The notes beneath the pieces are model-generated. The model ran no database searches. It was not told the origin of the DNA and saw only the letters and a list, made by a program, of their open reading frames with translations. The translations under genes were made by a program, and so were the position numbers. From Antedon mediterranea (Eukaryota; Echinodermata; Crinoidea; Comatulida; Antedonidae), in contig NC_092676.1 in assembly GCF_964355755.1 (NCBI RefSeq), positions 13,004,288-13,068,287 on the forward strand: DNA of 64,000 bases, given 5' to 3'. The stretch's first letter is position 1. Each line of letters begins with the position of its first letter. Shown piece by piece: positions 1-9,553 of the stretch.

Positions 1-900
1 ACAAAAACATCAAAGTGTACAAAATAGCTTCAAATCACATTTGAAACCGTTTTAGACCATTTTGAGCATTTCGATAAAACTTTTCACACAAAAACATCAA
101 AGTGTACAGAATAGCTTCAAATCGCATTTGGAGACGTTTTAGACCATTTTGTGCATTTCGATGAAACTTGGTTACACAAAAACATCAAAGTGCTTAAAAT
201 CACATTTGAAACCGTTTTAGAGCATTTTTAACATTTCGATAATACTTTTCACACAAAAACATCAAAGTGTACAAAATAGCTTCAAATCACATTTGAAACC
301 GTTTTAGACCATATTGAGCATTTCGATAAAACTTTTCACACAAAAACATCAAAGTGTACAAAATAGCTTCAAATCGCATTTGGAGACGTTTTAGACCATT
401 TTGTGCATTTCGATGAAACTTGGTTACACAAAAACATCAAAGTGCTTAAAATCACATTTGAAAGCGTTTTAGAGCATTTTTAGCATTTCGATAATACTTT
501 TCACACAAAAACATCAAAGTGCACAAAATAGCTTCAAATCGCATTTAGAGATGTTTTAGACCATTTTGTGCATTTCGATAAAACTTTTCACACAAAAACA
601 TCAAATTGCACAAAATAGCTTAATACCGTGTTTGAAATCATTTTAAACCATTTTGAGCATGTCGATAAAACTTTTCACACAAAAACATCAAAGTGTTTAG
701 AATATCTCCAAATCGCATTTGGAGACGTTTTAGACCATTTTGTGCATTTCGATGGAACTTGGTTACACAAAAACATCAAAGTGCTTAAAATCACATTTAA
801 AACCGTTTTAGAGCATTTTTAGCATTTCGATAAAACTTTTCACACAAAAACATCAAAGTGTACAAAATAGCTTCAAATCGCATTTAGAGAGGTTTTAGAC

Positions 901-3480
901 AATTTTGTGCATTTCGAAAAAAATTGTTAACATAAAAAGACCAAAGTGTTTAGAATATCTCCAAATCGCATTTGGAGACGTTTTAAACCATTTTGTGCAT
1001 TTCGATGGAACTTGGTTACACAAAAACATCAAAGTGCTTAAAATCACATTTAAAACCGTTTTAGAGCATTTTTAGCATTTCGATAAAACTTTTCACACAA
1101 AAACATCAAAGTGTACAAAATAGCTTCAAATCGCATTTAGAGAGGTTTTAGACAATTTTGTGCATTTCGATAAAACTTTTCACACAAAAACATCAAAGTG
1201 TACAAAATAGCTTCAAATTGCATTTAGAGACGTTTTAGACCATTTTGTGCATTTCGATAAAACTTTTCACACAAAAACATCAAATTGCACAAAATCGTTT
1301 TAAACCATTTTAAATCGTTTTAAACCATTTTGAGCATGTCGATAAAACTTTTCACAAAAAACATCAAAGTGCACAGAATAGCTTCAAATTGCATTTGGAG
1401 ACGTTTTAGAGCATTTTGTGCATTTCGATAAAATGTGTTAACATAAAAAGACCAAAGTGTTTAGAATATCTTCAAATCACATTTGGAGACGTTTTAGACC
1501 ATTTTTTGCATTTCGATGAAACTTGGTTACACAAAAACATCAAAGTGCTTAAAATCACATTTGAAACCGTTTTAGAGCATTTTGAGCATTTCGATAAAAC
1601 TTTTCAAACAAAAACATCAAAGTGTACAAAATAGCTTCAAATCACATTTGAAACCGTTTTAGACCATTTTGAGCATTTCGATAAAACTTTTCACACAAAA
1701 ACATCAAAGTGTACAAAATAGCTTCAAATCGCATTTGGAGACGTTTTAGACCATTTTGTGCATTTCGATGAAACTTGGTTACACAAAAACATCAAAGTGC
1801 TTAAAATCACATTTGAAACCGTTTTAGAGCATTTTTAGCATTTCGATAATACTTTTCACACAAAACATCAAAGTGTACAAAATAGCTTCAAATCGCATTT
1901 GGAGACGTTTTAGACCATTTTGTGCATTTCGATGAAACTTGGTTACACAAAAACATCAAAGTGCTTAAAATCACATTTGAAACCGTTTTAGACCATTTTG
2001 AGCATTTCGATAAAACTTTTCACACAAAAAAATCAAAGTGCACAAAATAGCTTCAAATCGCATTTGGGGACGTTTTAGACTATTTTGTGCATTTCGAAAA
2101 AAATTGTTAACATAAAAAGACCAAAGTGTTTAGAATATCTCCAAATCGCATTTGGAGACGTTTTAAACCATTTTGTGCATTTCGATGGAACTTGGTTACA
2201 CAAAAACATCAAAGTGCTTAAAATCACATTTAAAACCGTTTTAGAGCATTTTTAGCATTTCGATAAAACTTTTCACACAAAAACATCAAAGTGTACAAAA
2301 TAGCTTCAAATCGCATTTAGAGAGGTTTTAGACAATTTTGTGCATTTCGATAAAACTTTTCACACAAAAACATCAAAGTGTACAAAATAGCTTCAAATTG
2401 CATTTAGAGACGTTTTAGACCATTTTGTGCATTTCGATAAAACTTTTCACACAAAAACATCAAATTGCACAAAATCGTTTTAAACCATTTTAAATCGTTT
2501 TAAACCATTTTGAGCATGTCGATAAAACTTTTCACAAAAAACATCAAAGTGCACAGAATAGCTTCAAATTGCATTTGGAGACGTTTTAGAGCATTTTGTG
2601 CATTTCGATAAAATGTGTTAACATAAAAAGACCAAAGTGTTTAGAATATCTTCAAATCACATTTGGAGACGTTTTAGACCATTTTTTGCATTTCGATGAA
2701 ACTTGGTTACACAAAAACATCAAAGTGCTTAAAATCACATTTGAAACCGTTTTAGAGCATTTTGAGCATTTCGATAAAACTTTTCACACAAAAACATCAA
2801 AGTGTACAAAATAGCTTCAAATCGCATTTAGAGACGTTTTAGACCATTTTTTGCATTTCGATGAAACTTGGTTACACAAAAACATCAAAGTGCTTAAAAT
2901 CACATTTAAAACCGTTTTAGAGCATTTTTAGCATTTCGATAAAACTTTTCACACAAAAACATCAAAGTGTACAAAATAGCTTCAAATCGCATTTAGAGAG
3001 GTTTTAGACAATTTTGTGCATTTCGATAAAACTTTTCACACAAAAACATCAAAGTGTACAAAATAGCTTCAAATTGCATTTAGAGACGTTTTAGACCATT
3101 TTGTGCATTTCGATAAAACTTTTCACACAAAAACATCAAATTGCACAAAATCGTTTTAAACCATTTTAAATCGTTTTAAACCATTTTGAGCATTTCGATA
3201 AAACTTTTCACAAAAAACATCAAAGTGCACAGAATAGCTTCAAATTGCATTTGGAGACGTTTTAGAGCATTTTGTGCATTTCGATAAAATGTGTTAACAT
3301 AAAAAGACCAAAGTGTTTAGAATATCTTCAAATCACATTTGGTGACGTTTTAGACCATTTTTTGCATTTCGATGAAACTTGGTTACACAAAAACATCAAA
3401 GTGCTTAAAATCACATTTGAAACCGTTTTAGAGCATTTTGAGCATTTCGATAAAACTTTTCACACAAAAACATCAAAGTG
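901..3480 (+). repeat. Tandem 1,180-bp and 676-bp higher-order block
   Basis: The segment around 916-1640 recurs 1,180 bp downstream; for example GTGCATTTCGATAAAATGTGTTAAC occurs at 1419 and 2599. Part of it recurs again 676 bp later near 3275. It contains a class E-like unit with the variant tail TTTCGATAAAATGTGTTAAC and the CTTCAAATCACATTTGGAG body, plus the monomer with a 20-bp internal duplication. The same block occurs at 6.5-7.5, 23.8-24.1, 36.0-36.9 and 50.1-50.6 kb. Confidence 0.85.
1292..1331 (+). repeat. Class C-derived monomer with a 20-bp internal tandem duplication
   Basis: After CAAATTGCACA the usual AAATAGCTTAAT segment is missing and AAATCGTTTTAAACCATTTT occurs twice in direct succession (1292-1311 and 1312-1331), followed by GAGCATGTCG. 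I find nine copies, whose duplications start near 1292, 2472, 3148, 6710, 7386, 23980, 36160, 36836 and 50349. The identical structure in all nine says the rearrangement happened once and was then spread with its surrounding block. Confidence 0.88.
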
Positions 3481-3524
3481 TACAAAATAGCTTCAAATCG
3501 CATTTAGAGACGTTTTAGACCATT

Positions 3525-4005
3525 TTGTGCATTTCGAAAAAATTTGTTAACATAAAAAGACCAAAGTGTTTAGAATATCTCCAAATCGCATTTGGAGACG
3601 TTTTAGACCATTTTGTGTTTTTCGAAAAAACTTTTCACACAAAAACATCAAAGTGTACAAAATTGCTTCAAATCGCATTTGGAGACGTTTTAGACCATTT
3701 TGTGATTTTCGAAAAACTTTTCACACAAAAACATCAAAGTGTAGAAAATTGCTTCAAATCGCAAAAAAAATGTTTTGAGAGATGTTTTAAAACAATTTTG
3801 TGCATTTCGAAAAAATTTGTTAACATAAAAAGACCAAAGTGTTTAGAATATCTCCAAATCGCATTTGGAGACGTTTTAGACCATTTTGTGCATTTCGATG
3901 ACACTTGGTTACACAAAAACATCAAAGTGCTTAAAATCACATTTAAAACCGTTTTAGAGCATTTTTAGCATTTCGATAATACTTTTCACACAAAAACATC
4001 AAAGT
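3525..4005 (+). repeat. Rearranged block with GTGTTTTTCG and GTGATTTTCG monomers and an A8 tract
   Basis: A class E monomer with a GTGTTTTTCGAAAAAAC core is followed by a GTGATTTTCGAAAAAC monomer. The next monomer has its CATTTAGAGACG replaced by AAAAAAAATG near 3773-3780, then TTTTGAGAGATGTTTTAAAACAATTTTG. Near-identical copies lie 23,109 bp downstream (from 26634) and 32,920 bp further on (from 59554). The region happens to stay open for 147 codons from a TTG, the longest frame in the window. It is still ordinary satellite in register with its neighbours, so it is not called a gene. Confidence 0.85.
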
Positions 4006-4020
4006 TTTTTCATTTGGAGA
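3996..4020 (+). repeat. Junction monomer: CAAAG joined to a T6 run and CATTTGGAG
   Basis: In place of CAAAGTGTACAAAATAGCTTCAAATCGCATTTGG the sequence reads CAAAG-TTTTTT-CATTTGG, a net loss of 16 bp. Left of it the sequence matches the block at 26634-27100. Right of it the sequence matches the block beginning near 33460 (offset 29,450). The T6 run is seen only here, so this looks like the scar of a join between two array segments. Confidence 0.8.
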
Positions 4021-5012
4021 CGTTTTAGACCATTTTGTGCATTTCGATGAAACTTGGTTACACAAAAACATCAAAGTGCTTAAAATCACATTTGAAACCG
4101 TTTTAGACCATTTTGAGCGTTTCGATAAAACTTTTCACACAAATAAATCAGAGTGCACAAAATAGCTTCAAATCGCATTTGGAGACGTTTTAGACTATTT
4201 TGTGCATTTCGAAAAAATTTGTTAACATAAAATGACCAAAGTGTTTAGAATATCTCCAAATCGCATTTGGAGTCGTTTTAAACCATTTTGTGCATTTCGA
4301 TGGAACTTGGTTACACAAAAACATCAAAGTGCTTAAAATCACATTTAAAACCGTTTTAGAGCATTTTGAGCATTTCGATAAAACTTTTCACACAAAAACA
4401 TCAAAGTGTACAAAATAGCTTCAAATCGCATTTAGAGACGTTTTAGACCATTTTGTGCATTTTGATAAAACTTTTCACACAAAAACATCAAATTGCACAA
4501 AATAGCTTAATATTGTGTTTGAAAACGTTTTAAACCATTTTGAGCATGTCGATAAAACTTTTCACACAAAAATATCAAAGTGCCCAGAATATCTTCAAAT
4601 CGCATTTAGAGACGTTTTAGACCATTTTGTGCATTTCGAAAAAATTTGTTAACATAAAAAGACCAAAGTGTTTAGATTATCTCCAAATCGCATTTGGAGA
4701 CGTTTTAGACCATTTTGTGTTTTTCGAAAAAACTTTTCACACAAAAACATCAAAGTGTACAAAATTGCTTCAAATCGCATTTAGAGAGGTTTTAGACCAT
4801 TTTGTGCATTTCGATAAAACTTTTCACACAAAAACATCAAAGTGCACAGAATATCTTAATACCGTGTCTGAAATCGTTTTAAACCATTTTGAGCATGTCG
4901 ATAAAACTTTTCACACAAAAACATCAAAGTGCACAGAATATCTTCAAATCGCATTTAGAGACGTTTTAGACCATTTTGTGCATTTCGAAAAAATTTGTTA
5001 ACATAAAAAGAC

Positions 5013-5100
5013 CAAAGTGTTTAGAATATCTCCAAATCGCATTTGGAGACGTTTTAGACCATTTTGTGCATTTCGATGAAACTTGGTTACACAAAAACAT
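5013..5100 (+). repeat. Reference monomer, class E (88 bp)
   Basis: Starts CAAAGTGTTTAGAATATCTCC and continues with CGCATTTGGAGACG, a GTGCATTTCGATG core and the GGTTACAC tail. It holds the longest perfect inverted repeat in the unit: 9-bp arms around CGC at 5029-5049. A subtype with TTTTAAACC and TTTCGATGGAACTTGG occurs, for example in the unit opening at 17210. Confidence 0.88.
5029..5049. other. 21-bp inverted repeat in class E monomers (representative copy)
   Basis: The left arm TCTCCAAAT, a CGC spacer and the right arm ATTTGGAGA are exact reverse complements over nine bases; the flanking A and C do not pair. The element recurs in class E monomers throughout the window. A rare break is seen at 22394-22406, where GCAATTTGAGACG replaces GCATTTGGAGACG. 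Whether it extrudes a cruciform or binds a protein cannot be told from sequence. Confidence 0.85.
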
Positions 5101-5177
5101 CAAAGTGCTTAAAATCACATTTGAAACCGTTTTAGAGCATTTTGAGCATTTCGATAAAACTTTTCACACAAAAACAT
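5101..5177 (+). repeat. Reference monomer, class B (short form, 77 bp)
   Basis: Starts CAAAGTGCTTAAAATCACATTT. Aligned to class A (CAAAGTG-TACAAAATAG-CTTCAAATC) it lacks exactly the ten bases TACAAAATAG and has C to A after CTT. The remainder is CCGTTTTAGAGCATTTT(G/T)AGC and a GATAAAACTTTTCAC or GATAATACTTTTCAC tail. A 76-bp version with AAACTTTTTACAC or AAACTTTTCACAC occurs in GAGCGTTTTGAGC copies, for example 5770-5845. It is almost always preceded by a GGTTAC-tailed monomer. Confidence 0.9.
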
Positions 5178-5264
5178 CAAAGTGTACAAAATAGCTTCAA
5201 ATCACATTTGAAACCGTTTTAGACCATTTTGAGCATTTCGATAAAACTTTTCACACAAAAACAT
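5178..5264 (+). repeat. Reference monomer, class A1 (87 bp)
   Basis: Begins CAAAGTGTACAAAATAGC and continues with TTCAAAT-CAC-ATTTGAA, a 7-bp inverted repeat around CAC. It then has CCGTTTTAGACCATTTTGAGC and a TTTCGATAAAACTTTTCAC tail. It usually follows a class B monomer and precedes class A2. Its 87 bp is a multiple of three, which is why open frames can run through it, although the TAG in AAAATAGC stops the main forward frame. Confidence 0.9.
5196..5212. other. 17-bp inverted repeat in class A1 monomers (representative copy)
   Basis: The arms TTCAAAT and ATTTGAA flank CAC at the same monomer position as the class E inverted repeat. Compared with class E, the inner C:G pair at the sixth position has become T:A on both sides, so pairing is kept although both arms changed. 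Class A2 (TTCAAAT with ATTTGGA) is intermediate and would form one G-T wobble. Confidence 0.8.
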
Positions 5265-5352
5265 CAAAGTGTACAGAATAGCTTCAAATCGCATTTGGAG
5301 ACGTTTTAGACCATTTTGTGCATTTCGATGAAACTTGGTTACACAAAAACAT
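5265..5352 (+). repeat. Reference monomer, class A2 (88 bp)
   Basis: Like A1 in its first third, but with CGCATTTGGAGACG in place of CACATTTGAAACC, GTGCATTTCGATG in place of GAGCATTTCGATA, and a CTTGGTTACAC tail in place of CTTTTCACAC. The tail change adds one base. Monomers with this GGTTAC tail are followed by the short class B unit nearly everywhere in the window. Confidence 0.9.
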
Positions 5353-5932
5353 CAAAGTGCTTAAAATCACATTTGAAACCGTTTTAGAGCATTTTTAACA
5401 TTTCGATAATACTTTTCACACAAAAACATCAAAGTGTACAAAATAGCTTCAAATCGCATTTGGAGACGTTTTAGACCATTTTGTGCATTTCGATGAAACT
5501 TGGTTACACAAAAACATCAAAGGGCTTAAAATCACATTTGAAACCGTTTTAGAGCATTTTGAGCATTTCGAAAAAACTTTTCACACAAAAAAATCAAAGT
5601 GCACAAAATAGCTTCAAATCGCATTTGGAGAGGTTTTAGACCATTTTGTGCATTTCGATAAAACTTTTCACACAAAAACATCAAAGTGTACAAAATAGCT
5701 TCAAATCGCATTTAGAGACGTTTTAGACCATTTTGTGCATTTCGATGAAACTTGGTTACACAAAAACATCAAAGTGCTTAAAATCACATTTAAAACCGTT
5801 TTAGAGCGTTTTGAGCATTTCGATAAACTTTTTACACAAAAACATCAAAGTGCACAAAATAGCTTCAAATCGCATTTAGGGATGTTTTAGACCATTTTGT
5901 GCATTTCGATAAAACTTTTCACACAAAAACAT

Positions 5933-6019
5933 CAAATTGCACAAAATAGCTTAATACCGTGTTTGAAATCATTTTAAACCATTTTGAGCATGTCGATAAA
6001 ACTTTTCACACAAAAACAT
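5933..6019 (+). repeat. Reference monomer, class C (87 bp)
   Basis: Starts CAAATTGCACAAAATAGCTTAAT followed by ACCGTG or ATCGTG and TTTGAAATC or TTTGAAAAC. It then has GTTTTAAACCATTTTGAGC and the diagnostic GCATGTCGATAAAAC core, where other classes have GCATTTCGAT. Two main subtypes are seen: ACCGTG with AATCATTTTAAACC, and ATCGTG with AAACGTTTTAAACC. In the 1,095-bp repeat it is followed by class D. Confidence 0.88.
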
Positions 6020-6107
6020 CAAAGTGCACAGAATATCTTCAAATCGCATTTAGAGACGTTTTAGACCATTTTGTGCATTTCGAAAAAATTTGTTAACATA
6101 AAAAGAC
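6020..6107 (+). repeat. Reference monomer, class D (88 bp) with GTTAAC tail
   Basis: Starts CAAAGTGCACAGAATATCTTC, then CGCATTTAGAGACG. It ends with a TTTCGAAAAAATTTGTTAACATAAAAAGAC tail that replaces the usual TTTCGATAAAACTTTTCACACAAAAACAT. The GTTAAC hexamer marks this tail. The next monomer is class E in every ordinary case inspected. Confidence 0.88.
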
Positions 6108-9100
6108 CAAAGTGTTTAGAATATCTCCAAATCGCATTTGGAGACGTTTTAGACCATTTTGTGCATTTCGATGAAAATTGGTTACACAAAAACATCAAAG
6201 TGCTTAAAATCACATTTGAAACCGTTTTAGAGCATTTTGAGCATTTCGATAAAACTTTTCACACAAAAACATCAAAGTGTACAAAATAGCTTCAAATCAC
6301 ATTTGAAACCGTTTTAGACCATTTTGAGCATTTCGATAAAACTTTTCACACAAAAACATCAAAGTGTACAAAATAGCTTCAAATCGCATTTGGAGACGTT
6401 TTAGACCATTTTGTGCATTTCGATGAAACTTGGTTACACAAAAACATCAAAGTGCTTAAAATCACATTTAAAACCGTTTTAGAGCATTTTTAGCATTTCG
6501 ATAAAACTTTTCACACAAAAACATCAAAGTGTACAAAATAGCTTCAAATCGCATTTAGAGAGGTTTTAGACAATTTTGTGCATTTCGATAAAACTTTTCA
6601 CACAAAAACATCAAAGTGTACAAAATAGCTTCAAATTGCATTTAGAGACGTTTTAGACCATTTTGTGCATTTCGATAAAACTTTTCACACAAAAACATCA
6701 AATTGCACAAAATCGTTTTAAACCATTTTAAATCGTTTTAAACCATTTTGAGCATGTCGATAAAACTTTTCACAAAAAACATCAAAGTGCACAGAATAGC
6801 TTCAAATTGCATTTGGAGACGTTTTAGAGCATTTTGTGCATTTCGATAAAATGTGTTAACATAAAAAGACCAAAGTGTTTAGAATATCTTCAAATCACAT
6901 TTGGAGACGTTTTAGACCATTTTTTGCATTTCGATGAAACTTGGTTACACAAAAACATCAAAGTGCTTAAAATCACATTTGAAACCGTTTTAGAGCATTT
7001 TGAGCATTTCGATAAAACTTTTCACACAAAAACATCAAAGTTTACAAAATAGCTTCAAATCGCATTTAGAGACGTTTTAGACCATTTTTTGCATTTCGAT
7101 GAAACTTGGTTACACAAAAACATCAAAGTGCTTAAAATCACATTTAAAACCGTTTTAGAGCATTTTTAGCATTTCGATAAAACTTTTCACACAAAAACAT
7201 CAAAGTGTACAAAATAGCTTCAAATCGCATTTAGAGAGGTTTTAGACAATTTTGTGCATTTCGATAAAACTTCTCACACAAAAACATCAAAGTGTACAAA
7301 ATAGCTTCAAATTGCATTTAGAGACGTTTTAGACCATTTTGTGCATTTCGATAAAACTTTTCACACAAAAACATCAAATTGCACAAAATCGTTTTAAACC
7401 ATTTTAAATCGTTTTAAACCATTTTGAGCATTTCGATAAAACTTTTCACAAAAAACATCAAAGTGTTTAGAATATCTTCAAATCACATTTGGAGACGTTT
7501 TAGACCATTTTTTGCATTTCGATGAAACTTGGTTACACAAAAACATCAAAGTGCTTAAAATCACATTTGAAACCGTTTTAGAGCATTTTGAGCATTTCGA
7601 TAAAACTTTTCACACAAAAACATCAAAGTGTACAAAATAGCTTCAAATCGCATTTAGAGACGTTTTAGACCATTTTGTGCATTTCGAAAAAATTTGTTAA
7701 CATAAAAAGACCAAAGTGTTTAGAATATCTCCAAATCGCATTTGGAGACGTTTTAGACCATTTTGTGCATTTCGATGAAACTTGGTTACACAAAAACATC
7801 AAAGTGCTTAAAATCACATTTGAAACCGTTTTAGAGCATTTTTAGCATTTCGATAATACTTTTCACACAAAAACATCAAAGTGTACAAAATAGCTTCAAA
7901 TCGCATTTGGAGACGTTTTAGACCATTTTGTGCATTTCGATGAAACTTGGTTACACAAAAACATCAAAGTGCTTAAAATCACATTTGAAACCGTTTTAGA
8001 CCATTTTGAGCATTTCGATAAAACTTTTCACACAAAAAAATCAAAGTGCACAAAATAGCTTCAAATCGCATTTGGAGACGTTTTAGACTATTTTGTGCAT
8101 TTTGAAAAAATTTGTTAACATAAAAAGACCAAAGTGTTTAGAATATCTCCAAATCGCATTTGGAGACGTTTTAAACCATTTTGTGCATTTCGATGGAACT
8201 TGGTTACACAAAAACATCAAAGTGCTTAAAATCACATTTAAAACCGTTTTAGAGCATTTTGAGCATTTCGATAAAACTTTTCACACAAAAACATCAAAGT
8301 GTACAAAATAGCTTCAAATCGCATTTAGAGAGGTTTTAGACCATTTTGTGCATTTCGATAAAACTTTTCACACAAAAACATCAAAGTGTACAAAATAGCT
8401 TCAAATCGCATTTAGAGACGTTTTAGACCATTTTGTGCATTTCGATAAAACTTTTCACACAAAAACATCAAATTGCACAAAATAGCTTAATACCGTGTTT
8501 GAAATCGTTTTAAACCATTTTGAGCATGTCGATAAAACTTTTCACAAAAAAACATCAAAGTGCACAGAATAGCTTCAAATCGCATTTGGAGACGTTTTAA
8601 ACCATTTTGAGCATTTCGATAAAACTTTTCACACAAAAACATCAAAGTGTACAAAATAGCTTCAAATCGCATTTAGAGAGGTTTTAGACCATTTTGTGCA
8701 TTTCGATAAAACTTTTCACACAAAAACATCAAATTGCACAAAATAGCTTAATATCGTGTTTGAAAACGTTTTAAACCATTTTGAGCATGTCGATAAAACT
8801 TTTCACACAAAAATATCAAAGCGCACAGAATATCTTCAAATCGCATTTAGAGACGTTTTAGACCATTTTGTGCATTTCGAAAAAATTTGTTAACATAAAA
8901 AGACCAAAGCGTTTAGAATATCTCCAAATCGCATTTGGAGACGTTTTAGACCATTTTGTGCATTTCGATGAAACTTGGTTACACAAAAACATCAAAGTGC
9001 TTAAAATCACATTTAAAACCGTTTTAGAGCGTTTTGAGCATTTCGATAAACTTTTCACACAAAAACATCAAAGTGCACAAAATAGCTTCAAATCGCATTT

Positions 9101-9494
9101 AGAGATGTTTTAGACCATTTTGTGCATTTCGATAAAACTTTTCACACAAAAACATCAAATTGCACAAAATAGCTTAATACCGTGTTTGAAATCGTTTTAA
9201 ACCATTTTGAGCATGTCGATAAAACTTTTCACACAAAAACATCAAAGTGTACAAAATAGCTTCAAATCGCATTTAGAGAGGTTTTAGACCATTTTGTGCA
9301 TTTCGATAAAACTTTTCACACAAAAACATCAAAGTGTACAAAATAGCTTCAAATCGCATTTGGAGACGTTTTAGACCATTTTGTGCATTTCGATGAAACT
9401 TGGTTACACAAAAACATCAAAGTGCTTAAAATTACATTTGAAAGCGTTTTAGAGCATTTTGAGCATTTCGATAATACTTTTCACACAAAAACAT

Positions 9495-9553
9495 CAAAGT
9501 GTACAAAATAGCTTCAAATCGCATTTGGAGACGTTTTAGACCATTTTGTGCAT
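9495..9553 (+). repeat. Truncated 59-bp monomer
   Basis: An A2 monomer runs normally to CCATTTTGTGCAT and then passes straight into CAAAGTGCTTAAAATC. It lacks 29 bp of core and tail. The deletion is bounded by CAT on both sides, which suggests microhomology-mediated loss. The same truncated unit is present at 38944-39002 within the 29.45-kb-offset duplicate. Confidence 0.88.

Larger units (their letters stand above)
5013..6107 (+). repeat. 13-monomer higher-order repeat, 1,095 bp (reference copy)
   Basis: Successive CAAAG starts are 5013, 5101, 5178, 5265, 5353, 5430, 5518, 5595, 5682, 5770, 5846, 5933 and 6020, with the next unit opening at 6108. Unit lengths are 88, 77, 87, 88, 77, 88, 77, 87, 88, 76, 87, 87 and 88. 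The class order is E-B-A1-A2-B-A2-B-A-A2-B-A-C-D. The next unit starts with the same E-B-A1-A2 order but diverges near 6450. The order recurs at 17986, 34463, 55021 and 56117. Confidence 0.92.

Noticed and set aside
3525-3968. Open frame of 147 codons from TTG (similar at 26634 and 59554), and many recurrent 72-, 81- and 124-codon frames with peptides such as FGDVLDHFVHF
   Set aside because: The frames follow monomer phase because 87 is divisible by three. Most forward frames open at TTG or GTG, overlap frames in other registers and on the other strand, end at the monomer's own TAG, and lack any gene context. They are by-products of the repeat.
5029-5049. Transcription terminator or small hairpin RNA at the inverted repeat
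   Set aside because: The arms are only 7-9 bp, AT-rich in part and not followed by a consistent T run, and the element repeats in monomer after monomer. A structural DNA role is possible, but an RNA gene cannot be supported.
5230-5250. CENP-B box in the TTTCGATAAAAC core
   Set aside because: The core has TTCG, four bases and A as in the first half of the box, but the CGGG needed in the second half is absent in every monomer class read. It is probably chance similarity.
8487-8672. Minus-strand frames opening with ATG (61-82 codons, peptides with LMFLCEKFYR), for example here and at 40731-40979
   Set aside because: They are the complement of the same monomers, repeat at monomer period and are broken wherever a 77- or 88-bp unit changes the frame. 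Nothing indicates translation.
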